Part shown: in pieces, positions 57,598 to 64,000 of the stretch | Numbering within the stretch: position 1 is the stretch's first letter | Layout of the letters: every line of letters begins with the position of its first letter | DNA from: CAYXLI01 sp964464925 | Lineage (GTDB): Bacteria > Acidobacteriota > Terriglobia > Bryobacterales > Bryobacteraceae | Assembly: GCA_964464925.1 (NCBI GenBank) | Contig: CAYXLI010000030.1 | Location: 1 to 64,000, forward strand | Length of the DNA: 64,000 nucleotides | Reading direction: 5' to 3' | Program-made: the position numbers and the translations under genes | Notes under the pieces: model-generated | Seen by the model: the letters and a program-made list of their open reading frames with translations, nothing else | Database searches by the model: none | Told to the model about the DNA's origin: nothing

Positions 57598-58109
57598 TTC
57601 GCCACACTCTCAGCCCGTTCCATGCACCTGATGATTCTTGCCGGGTTCCCCGCCACGATCGCATTCGGAGGGACTGGCTTGGTGACCACACTCCCCGCGC
57701 CCACAATCGCGTTCTCTCCAATCGTGACCCGCGCGAGAATTGTTGCGCCGGAGCCGATTGAGGCACCCCGTTTGACCACGGTCGGCTCAACCGTCCAATC
57801 CTTGTCCGTCTGAAGTTCTCCCGAAGCGGTTGTAGCCCGTGGGTACATGTCATTGATGAAGGTCACGCCATGGCCGATGAACACGTTGTCTTCAATGCTG
57901 ACCCCTTCGCAGATGAAACTGTGGCTCGAGATTTTGCAGTTCCTTCCGACTGTGGCGTTCTTTTGGATCTCTACGAACGCCCCGATCACGGTCCTATCTC
58001 CTACCTCGCAACCGTACAGGTTGATGAATTTCGACAGCCGCACATTCGCACCAAGCTTGACATCCGGTGCAATGCATCGATATTCGGACATTGCTTCGTA
58101 GGAATTCAT
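57594..58109 (-). CDS. WbpD/WlbB-like sugar N-acetyltransferase (hexapeptide repeat)
   Basis: A 171-residue left-handed beta-helix enzyme. CEVGDRTVIGAFVEIQKNAT, CKISSHSFICEGVSI, VFIGHGVTFINDMYPRAT and NAIVAGNPARII match the family that acetylates the 3-amino group of UDP-2-acetamido-3-amino-2,3-dideoxy-glucuronate. The His in IGHGVTFINDMYP and the Asn-Asp pair are the family's active-site features. It would supply the acetyl step after the oxidoreductase and aminotransferase at 24520-26692, 31 kb away. It is flush with the sugar transferase gene (stop at 58110), so co-transcription is certain. Confidence 0.85.
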   Translation of the reverse strand: MNSYEAMSEYRCIAPDVKLGANVRLSKFINLYGCEVGDRTVIGAFVEIQKNATVGRNCKISSHSFICEGVSIEDNVFIGHGVTFINDMYPRATTASGELQTDKDWTVEPTVVKRGASIGSGATILARVTIGENAIVGAGSVVTKPVPPNAIVAGNPARIIRCMERAESVAK

Positions 58110-59246
58110 TCAGCGTGCACCTTCGCCTGACAGGACAGCTCTGGGGGTTTGGAGGAGGATCTTGATGTCCAGCCAGAAGGACCATGATGTCGCATAGCTG
58201 ATATCCATGCGCACCATCTCATCGAAAGTTGTTCTGCTGCGTCCTGCCACTTGCCACAATCCTGTGATGCCCGGCTGCACTGTTAGCAATCGCCTTTTAT
58301 GCCACACGCTGTATTGCCTGAATTCATAAGGAATCGGCGGCCTTGGCCCCACAAGGGACATATCTCCAAGCAGCACATTGATCAGTTGAGGCAATTCGTC
58401 GAGACTGGTCCTACGCAGAAAGTGTCCCAAAGGAGTAATTCTCGGATCGGCGGTCAGCTTGTAAAGCTTCGTGGAGGACGCTCGCACAGGCTTGGCCTCC
58501 GCCGTGCCCGCGATGAACTCCTTCATGTAGCGCTCGTGCAGATTCGAATCGCTTGTCTCGTACATCGATCGAAACTTCAGGAATGTAAACGGATGTCCGT
58601 GCTGGCCTAGTCTCTGCTGCCGAAAGAAGACACTGCCGCGCGAGCTCAGTTTGATGCCCGCTGCGATCAAGAGAAAGATGGGGGAAAGGACAGCAAGCGC
58701 GGCCATGCTGCCTAGCACGTCTAACGCGCGCTTCATTATGCGGGCTCCGCCTTTCGGAGCACCGTTTGTCGCCCAGTCAGGGTACAAAGTCGCATCGCCC
58801 TCGTCATCTTTCGCCCAATCATCAGGAAACAGGTAAAACGAGAGGCTGATGTTGCGGATGTCTTCAATCGTCAGACTTTCGCGCAGCGCTTCATTCACTC
58901 GTGTCAGCAATGCGCGTGCGATGGATCCGCCGTCCGAAGAGCCAATTTCCGTAAAGATGACGCCTATCGTCGACGGCTCTTTGTACCATCCCTTCAGGTC
59001 CGTTCCTCGCGTCGTCCGTGTCAGCGCCCCCAGAATTTCTTCCGCTACGTGTTGCGGATTGCTGCCTGTAAGTTTGCATTCCAGCAGCATCAACACAAAT
59101 CGTCTGCTGGACCGCTCAGCCCGCTTACGCTCCAGGCAGAGCATTCGTGTGAACATTGCCTCGCTGAACATCTCGCACGCCGCGGATTGATCCACCGGAA
59201 CAAAACTGCCGTTCGTTTTGCGCTTCGCGTTCCACACTGGGGTCAC
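58110..59246 (-). CDS. Polyprenyl-phosphate sugar-1-phosphate transferase with a GGDEF-like N-terminus
   Basis: A 378-residue initiating enzyme that places the first sugar on undecaprenyl phosphate. The C-terminal half (about 168-375) has one membrane helix (LDVLGSMAALAVLSPIFLLI), FFRQQRLGQHG, KFRSMYETS, TSLDELPQLINVLLGDMSLV, GPRPPIPYE and QPGITGLWQVAGRS. The usual four-helix membrane domain of WbaP-type enzymes is missing. Instead, residues about 40-150 look like a diverged GGDEF/nucleotide-cyclase fold (RRFVLMLLECKL ... ISLSFYLFPDD) lacking a GGDEF motif. GTG 59246 is the start given; a GTG at 59237 has better spacing from AGGAG. Confidence 0.88.
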   Translation of the reverse strand: MTPVWNAKRKTNGSFVPVDQSAACEMFSEAMFTRMLCLERKRAERSSRRFVLMLLECKLTGSNPQHVAEEILGALTRTTRGTDLKGWYKEPSTIGVIFTEIGSSDGGSIARALLTRVNEALRESLTIEDIRNISLSFYLFPDDWAKDDEGDATLYPDWATNGAPKGGARIMKRALDVLGSMAALAVLSPIFLLIAAGIKLSSRGSVFFRQQRLGQHGHPFTFLKFRSMYETSDSNLHERYMKEFIAGTAEAKPVRASSTKLYKLTADPRITPLGHFLRRTSLDELPQLINVLLGDMSLVGPRPPIPYEFRQYSVWHKRRLLTVQPGITGLWQVAGRSRTTFDEMVRMDISYATSWSFWLDIKILLQTPRAVLSGEGAR

Positions 59247-59305
59247 GCTCCTCTTGCTTTGAACTTGGAATTAGTTGACCAGGACTTGGGTTTGTACCAG
59301 CGCAG

Positions 59306-59875
59306 TCAGGACGCCTTTGCCGCGATGTTCCTGTCCATCGGAACGGGCAACGCGGTGTCCACTGGGCGGATCCAGTGACGCTCAATTTCAACGGCAATCG
59401 ATCGCATCAGCAGGTGAATCGAGACTACAATGCGATGTCGGTTGCGCTCTTCAACGAATATGCCTTCCAGATCCTGTAGCGGTCCGCACTGTACCCGGAC
59501 TCGTTGGCCCACCTGCAAATAAGGCCACGGCTCGGGTGTGAATCCGGATCGCACCATGGCTCGGATTCCTTCCAGTTCACTGTCATCGATCGGAGCCGGC
59601 ACATTGCCAAAGCCGACGAAACCCAGCACCGAAGGTACCGTCAGCAGGGGCATCCGGTTCCGCGGATCAAGACGGCAAAACACATAACCCGGAAAGAGAG
59701 GAGCTTCAAAGGATTTAGTGCGGTCAGACCACTGCCGGCGGCAGGTGTAGAGCGGCAGGAACTCTTCGAATCCTTTGTTGCGGGTGATCGTGCTTACGGT
59801 TTTCTCCGTACCGCTTTTCACTCGCATAGCAAACCACCGCTCAATTCCCAACTCGATGCTGTCACCGGAACCCAT
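59306..59875 (-). CDS. UpxY/NusG-like transcription antiterminator
   Basis: A 189-residue protein heading the long minus-strand operon. The NGN domain (about 13-105) has WFAMRVKSGTEKTV, LPLYTCRRQWSDR and LFPGYVFCRLDP. A KOW-type C-terminal domain (about 115-165) has VGQRVRVQCGPLQDLEGIFV. Specialised NusG paralogues of this kind (UpxY, LoaP, RfaH) bind RNA polymerase early and suppress termination across polysaccharide operons over 10 kb long. It is encoded first, 59 bases before the sugar transferase, as expected for one acting on its own operon. Confidence 0.9.
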   Translation of the reverse strand: MGSGDSIELGIERWFAMRVKSGTEKTVSTITRNKGFEEFLPLYTCRRQWSDRTKSFEAPLFPGYVFCRLDPRNRMPLLTVPSVLGFVGFGNVPAPIDDSELEGIRAMVRSGFTPEPWPYLQVGQRVRVQCGPLQDLEGIFVEERNRHRIVVSIHLLMRSIAVEIERHWIRPVDTALPVPMDRNIAAKAS

Positions 59876-60200
59876 TCAGCCTCCGAACCTCTCGTGGGTA
59901 AGCTACCGCCATTTGAGTCCCATTCCCTGTCCATCTTTTTCGGACGGAATGGCCTGCCCTAAGCGATGTCAGACGAAAGTAGCAGTTTGCCTTCCACACG
60001 GCTGAAGCCGCTTAAGTCTCTGCGTTTCTCCTGTTTCCGGCCGTTCTGCAGGTGTCACGTTCCCCGGGATGACGAGAAATTGGGACTTGGTCCGAATCTA
60101 CGAGACAAATCCCTAAGAAGGTCGTCCGTGCGCCAGCGGCGCAGACAGGAAGGGGTGGTAATAACCCCTCCCGGTCACGCTCATCGGCATAGACCGTACT
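59876..60200. other. Leader region of the EPS operon with two small hairpins
   Basis: About 325 bases separate the antiterminator gene from the PmoA-family gene, which runs in the same direction upstream. I find no frame, and no -24/-12 element reading leftward. On the plus strand TGCGCC/GGCGCA pairs near 60129-60143, and AGGGGT (60151-60156) pairs with ACCCCT (60164-60169). The operon promoter and any UpxY recognition site (ops-like) would lie here but cannot be pinpointed. Confidence 0.45.
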
Positions 60201-61127
60201 CTATTTCACCGATGAATATTGTCTATATAGCTCCGCTACGTTGCCCGCCTCTGCGTCGCCGGGATGAATCACCACGCGCCAGCGGAACGACATCTTCTTC
60301 CCCTTCGCCAGTTGAATCTTGCTTTCAGGCTGACTGGAGTCGAACGCATTCTGCCCGAACGGATTCAAAGAGAAGAGGCCGTAATCGCGTGCGTGCCAAT
60401 ACGTGGGATACCGCGGATTCGAAGGATGATCGAAGATGGCAATGCCTAGGCGCTCTCCATCCACTTCGCCCGTGTAGTCCACCCAACTGGAGCGCTTGCC
60501 CCACACATTCTTCATGCCGGTGAAACCTTCGGCATTCACCATCTTGCCGCCCTTCTTCTCGGTGAAGTTTTCAGCAAGCCGAATCGCGAACGCGCCTTCT
60601 TTTGTATCCCCGAATGTGACGTCCTTAGCAGCCGTCAGCGTCACGTTGAAATCGATGATTCGCACCTTCGGGTCCGAATAGAAGATCATGTCGCGATCCT
60701 CCACGAGAAGCACCTCATTATCGGGACCTCGCCACTCCATCGTCGCCTTCAGTGTGCCGGACCGGTCGCCGTCTTTCCACTCCGTCTTGCGCACCACGAC
60801 GCGTCCTTTGTTCGGCTTGTTCGCGTACGAGGGATCGTTTTCCCAAAACTTTACGCCATTCACATCGTCGTAGGTGAACCACAGCCCTCGATGATGCAAA
60901 TGATCGCGGCTTTCGCCTGGCAGGTTCTCCATCGGGAACCCGCGCGTAATGATCTTCCCTGACGCTGACCGCAACGGAGCCAGATAGGGCTTCGCCGCCG
61001 AAACGCCGTAATGAAAGGCAGTGAAAGGCTTACCGTCGATATTGACAGCGACGTCTTCCGGAGTGAACCGAACCTGGGCGGTAAGGCACGCCGCGGCCGC
61101 AACGAAGAGTGTGAGTGTGCGCCTCAT
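60201..61127 (-). CDS. Secreted PmoA-family protein (DUF6807-like)
   Basis: A 308-residue exported protein with a signal peptide (LTLFVAAAACLTAQ). Motifs match the PmoA-like family: RSASGKIITRGFPMEN, DHLHHRGLWFTYDDVNGVKFW, GTKEGAFAIRL-like VTFGDTKEGAFAIRLAE and HPSNPRYPTYWHARDYGLFS. These proteins are numerous in Acidobacteriota and Planctomycetota and are not methane monooxygenase subunits; a carbohydrate-related beta-sandwich is likely, and their activity is unknown. Separated from the divergent secreted gene by about 48 bases. Confidence 0.87.
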   Translation of the reverse strand: MRRTLTLFVAAAACLTAQVRFTPEDVAVNIDGKPFTAFHYGVSAAKPYLAPLRSASGKIITRGFPMENLPGESRDHLHHRGLWFTYDDVNGVKFWENDPSYANKPNKGRVVVRKTEWKDGDRSGTLKATMEWRGPDNEVLLVEDRDMIFYSDPKVRIIDFNVTLTAAKDVTFGDTKEGAFAIRLAENFTEKKGGKMVNAEGFTGMKNVWGKRSSWVDYTGEVDGERLGIAIFDHPSNPRYPTYWHARDYGLFSLNPFGQNAFDSSQPESKIQLAKGKKMSFRWRVVIHPGDAEAGNVAELYRQYSSVK

Positions 61128-61175
61128 ACGATGCGATCAAGCATATCAGCCGCCCGTCGGAGATAATAGCTTCCG

Positions 61176-61814
61176 ATGTCACCTCGCAAACTGGCTGCCT
61201 TGATTGTTCTGGCGTTACCCATCCTGTGCGCGCAACCGGCTCTGCCCGAACTCCGTATCGAGCCCACCACGGGCGGCTCTGTTTTCTACATCCGGAACAC
61301 TTCTGTTCAACCGGTGACTGCGTACCTGATAGAACTCCTCGACTATCCGGGAAGTTCGTTTTCTTTCTGGCAGGACGATGCCGCTTCGGAGTTGATCGCG
61401 CCAGGCGCCGAGAAGCGCATCCCAATCGGAAACATGACCGTCGGTGCTGTCCCCGAATATGTCAAAATGCGTGCCGCTTTGTACGCCGATGGAACGTCCA
61501 GCGGCATCCCCGAAAAGGTTGCGCAGTTGATCGAACACCGCCGCTTCTTGCTGCAGACCACTCGCGAGGTGATTGCCCAACTCGATAAGGCTGGTGCCAA
61601 ACCGGCGGCCATCACGGCTCTCAAGCAGTGGGCGGAGTCCCTTCCCGCTCCCACCAAGACCAACCGCGGCTCTACGGCAGCACTCAACAATGTGCGCGCC
61701 AAAGCCCTGATCGAGCGGACCCTCGCGTCTCTGGACGCGAATTCATTGGAAGACGTCCTTCAGAATCTGCGTGCTTCCGAACAAAGGCTGGCCGCCAGCA
61801 AGCCCGCACTTTAG
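61176..61814 (+). CDS. Secreted protein of unknown function
   Basis: A 212-residue exported protein. A clear signal peptide (LAALIVLALPILCA) is followed by a beta-rich half (ELRIEPTTGGSVFYIRNTSV) and a helical C-terminal half from about 108, which runs to the C-terminus. The ATG is 48 bases from the divergent PmoA-family gene. Its stop codon overlaps the end of the convergent fusion gene by 4 bases. I do not recognise the family and assign no function; it is not obviously linked to the EPS genes. Confidence 0.75.
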   Translation: MSPRKLAALIVLALPILCAQPALPELRIEPTTGGSVFYIRNTSVQPVTAYLIELLDYPGSSFSFWQDDAASELIAPGAEKRIPIGNMTVGAVPEYVKMRAALYADGTSSGIPEKVAQLIEHRRFLLQTTREVIAQLDKAGAKPAAITALKQWAESLPAPTKTNRGSTAALNNVRAKALIERTLASLDANSLEDVLQNLRASEQRLAASKPAL

Positions 61815-63595
61815 CGCGCCGACGCCGGCGTCCAGTTTCCGGCCTGCAGCGCGGAATAAGCACTCAGCACGATCTCTAAATCGCGGCGGGCATCTTGTGG
61901 GGGACTCGCCGGTTCACGGCCCTCCGCTACTGCGGCTACGAATTCGCGCACTTCGCCCAGGTAGCCCTGCCGGTCTTCATCCGGCAGTTTACGGCGGTCG
62001 CGCTGCAGTTCCGGCCGCATCAGCTTTTCAGCCAGCCACGGCGGGCGAACATACGAGAGCAGCATCGGAATCGGACGCGGCGTGGAAGGATACAGGTCCA
62101 CATACCCGCGACCCGGCCACAAGTGCAATACACCCCGGTCGCCACAAATCACCAGGTCCGGCGCATGTCCTCTCGGCCCCGCCCAACTCAGCAGAAGCTG
62201 GGCCTGCCATCCGAAGCGGCTGCGGAACCAGACCTGCACGCTGTCCTCGCCGTGCATTTTGGTATCGATCTGCATCGCACGGGAGGCCATCACTTCATCC
62301 GGTTCTCCAAGCAGAAGCCGCATGGCGCGCACGTAATGTACCCCCATATCCATCAGCACACCGCCGCCCATCAGCGCCGGGTCTGCTTTCCACCCGCGCG
62401 GCCTCATGATTCCGCCCGCGTGTGCCATTAGATAGAGAGGCTCGCCGATATCCCCGGCAGCGATCATCCTCGCAGACTCCCGTACAGCGGGCCGGAAGTG
62501 CATGTCCTCGGCAACCATCAGGATCGTGCCGGCCTGGCGTGCCGCGCCGATCATCAAATCGGCATCGGCCAGAGTAATGGCAATCGGCTTTTCCACCAAA
62601 ACGTGTTTACCGGCCGCAGCGGCCTGCACGGTGGCTGCCGCGTGCAGATGGTGGGGCAGTGCGAGCGAGACCGCTTCGATGCGGGAATCTTCCACCGCCC
62701 GTTCCAGCCCGACGATCACGCCCTTTGCGCCCATTGCCCTGGCCAGCCTTTCGGCCCGGTCCGCGTTCCTGCCGCATACATACAAATCGACCTTCGGATC
62801 CGCCGATGCGAACAGTCTGCAATGGAACGCGCCCCACATTCCCGACCCGGCCACACACACGCCGACGCGCCTCTGCAGCACAGCCGGCGCGCGCTCCGGA
62901 GGAGCAATCGTACGGCTGGTGTCGCGCAGCCCTGGACCCGCAATCACCGCAACTTCTTCGTCCGTCTGCCCGCCGTCCTCATAGGTTCGCTGGCGCAGAT
63001 CGACTGGCACGCTGCCGCGACGCTTCTGCAGATATTGCTGCAACCGTTCCTTTGCGCCCGAACTGGTAATGGCCCACTGGAAAGCACGCTGCAACCGCGG
63101 GTATGCCGAAGGCGTCCCAGCCAGTTCGGCGTAAAGAAGCGGACGCTCCGCCTCCCATCCGGGCCGTGTCCTGGTCTCGAGAACGCGCGCGATCACCAGC
63201 GTGTGGTCGCCCGTGTCGAGGATCTGTTCCGCCTCACAGAAAAGCGTGCGGAAGCAATCCGGTGCATATGGAATGCCGTGCTGTTCGTCCTCGGCGACGC
63301 GCAGCCCCACTACCTTGGGCTTGTTCACGGCTCGCCGGCGCACCCGCGTCAGGCGAATACCGAGGTCCCTTTGCTTCTCTGAGAGGACACTGATCGCGAA
63401 GCGCCGCTCTCGCCGGATAGCCGGCTCTATCGGATACAGCCGGTTCGGATTGAGCGCGATGCGCGGCTCGGCCAGGGAAGCCTGTCCAAAATTGCCACAC
63501 ATCCACAGCTCTACATCCTCGCCTTCCCGCGCAGTCACCACACTGCAAACGCACTGAATCTTGGTGTCCCAAATCGTCGCGGCGGGCCGTCTCAT
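61811..63595 (-). CDS. Flavin-reductase-like domain fused to a Gfo/Idh/MocA oxidoreductase
   Basis: A 594-residue protein with two parts. Residues about 5-165 resemble a flavin reductase (FMN-binding split barrel), with NPNRLYPIEPAIRRERRFAI, CFRTLFCEAEQILDTG and HTLVIARVLETR. After a linker, about 245-590 is a Gfo/Idh/MocA dehydrogenase: Rossmann motif VCVAGSGMWGAF, EKP motif (VLVEKPIA) and GGGVLMDMGVHYVRAM. Such a fusion is unusual and could couple flavin reduction to NAD(P)-dependent sugar oxidation. It starts directly after the stop of another flavin-reductase gene, so a recent join of neighbours is possible. Confidence 0.82.
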   Translation of the reverse strand: MRRPAATIWDTKIQCVCSVVTAREGEDVELWMCGNFGQASLAEPRIALNPNRLYPIEPAIRRERRFAISVLSEKQRDLGIRLTRVRRRAVNKPKVVGLRVAEDEQHGIPYAPDCFRTLFCEAEQILDTGDHTLVIARVLETRTRPGWEAERPLLYAELAGTPSAYPRLQRAFQWAITSSGAKERLQQYLQKRRGSVPVDLRQRTYEDGGQTDEEVAVIAGPGLRDTSRTIAPPERAPAVLQRRVGVCVAGSGMWGAFHCRLFASADPKVDLYVCGRNADRAERLARAMGAKGVIVGLERAVEDSRIEAVSLALPHHLHAAATVQAAAAGKHVLVEKPIAITLADADLMIGAARQAGTILMVAEDMHFRPAVRESARMIAAGDIGEPLYLMAHAGGIMRPRGWKADPALMGGGVLMDMGVHYVRAMRLLLGEPDEVMASRAMQIDTKMHGEDSVQVWFRSRFGWQAQLLLSWAGPRGHAPDLVICGDRGVLHLWPGRGYVDLYPSTPRPIPMLLSYVRPPWLAEKLMRPELQRDRRKLPDEDRQGYLGEVREFVAAVAEGREPASPPQDARRDLEIVLSAYSALQAGNWTPASAR

Positions 63596-64000
63596 TTACA
63601 GCAGGTCCCGCGTGAGCAGCGCGCGCCGCTGCGAGAATCGCGTCTCCACTTCGCCCGCGATAATATCGGCAATGAACAGTAGATGATCCCCGGCGGCGTG
63701 AGAGGAGCGTACCCGGCACCCGGCCGATCCGTACGCCTCATCCAGATACAGGAAGTTCTCCGGCCCGCGATGTGTGCTCAATTTTCCGAACTTGTCCGAA
63801 TCCCGCCCGGACTTCAACCCGCACTGCCATGCGAGGTCTTTCTGTCCATCGTGCAGAACCGCTAACGTGAACTGTCCGCTGGTTTCGATCAGTTCCTTTG
63901 TATACGAGCCAGGCTCCACCGAGATCCACAACGAAGTGGGATGGTGCGCTACTTCCGAAAAGAAACTGATGGTCATGGCATTCCGCCGGTCACCGGATTC
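63596..64000 (-). CDS. Flavin reductase-like protein, N-terminus cut by the window edge
   Basis: The frame is open to the right edge of the window: eight codons before the internal ATG at 63976 read through (ESGDRRNA-MTISF), matching the usual NAMTISFF core of flavin reductases, so the real start lies beyond 64000. Visible motifs are VAHHPTSLWISVEPGSYTKE and GQFTLAVLHDGQ, the FMN-binding part, and CRVRSSHAAGDHLLFIADI. It would reduce FMN or bind it. Its stop abuts the start of the fusion gene, which begins with a similar domain. Confidence 0.8.
   Translation of the reverse strand, partial: ESGDRRNAMTISFFSEVAHHPTSLWISVEPGSYTKELIETSGQFTLAVLHDGQKDLAWQCGLKSGRDSDKFGKLSTHRGPENFLYLDEAYGSAGCRVRSSHAAGDHLLFIADIIAGEVETRFSQRRALLTRDLL

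Overview
The window looks like a draft chromosome scaffold from a soil-type Acidobacteriota, probably the Solibacter/Bryobacter branch. That placement is inferred from two very large Oar-type TonB-dependent receptors with an N-terminal carboxypeptidase-regulatory domain, a remnant of a Solibacter-type C-terminal domain (TIGR03437-like), a PmoA-family secreted protein, and secreted proteins built from beta-helix, LamG, Ig-like and DUF4082 modules. A run of 100 N at 41826-41925 shows it is a draft assembly. I saw no rRNA, tRNA, CRISPR array or complete transposon.

Layout. (1) 1-8178: an IS21-like terminal repeat next to a good sigma-70-type promoter, a TonB-dependent receptor (+), a degraded gene, and a second receptor (-). 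(2) 8603-20209: exopolysaccharide (EPS) genes: a polymerase/ligase-like membrane protein, a glycosyltransferase and a beta-helix protein on +; a convergent beta-helix paralogue, a UDP-GlcNAc 2-epimerase and a nucleotide-sugar epimerase on -. (3) 20787-24486: three regulators on +: a LuxR-type protein, a histidine kinase with a receiver-like N-terminus, and an NtrC-type sigma-54 activator. (4) 24520-59875: a run of minus-strand genes over about 35 kb. It starts with an UpxY/NusG-like antiterminator and a polyprenyl-phosphate sugar transferase. Then come an acetyltransferase, DUF354, an unknown alpha-helical protein, dTDP-rhamnose genes, four glycosyltransferases, two more acyltransferases and an aminotransferase. 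These are followed by two giant secreted proteins, an asparagine-synthetase-like amidotransferase, a flippase, a FemAB-like transferase, a Wzz-type protein, VanZ, a redoxin, a LuxR regulator and an exosortase, and finally an oxidoreductase/aminotransferase pair with its own sigma-54-type promoter. (5) 60201-64000: unrelated genes (PmoA family, a secreted hypothetical protein, a flavin-reductase/oxidoreductase fusion, and a flavin reductase cut by the window edge).

How it works together (inference): the genes encode synthesis, flipping, polymerisation and export of an exopolysaccharide, with secreted carbohydrate-binding or enzymatic proteins and an exosortase. The 2-epimerase, Gfo/Idh/MocA oxidoreductase, DegT aminotransferase and WbpD/WlbB-like acetyltransferase would make four of the five steps to a UDP-2,3-diacetamido-mannuronic-acid-type sugar, although they lie at three separate places. 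The sigma-54 activator plausibly switches on promoters with -24/-12 elements found ahead of the epimerase and oxidoreductase operons, and UpxY probably lets polymerase read the long operon. The 1350-aa secreted protein carries all five metal-ligand and radical residues of galactose/glyoxal oxidases, so the locus may export an oxidase that acts on its own polymer.
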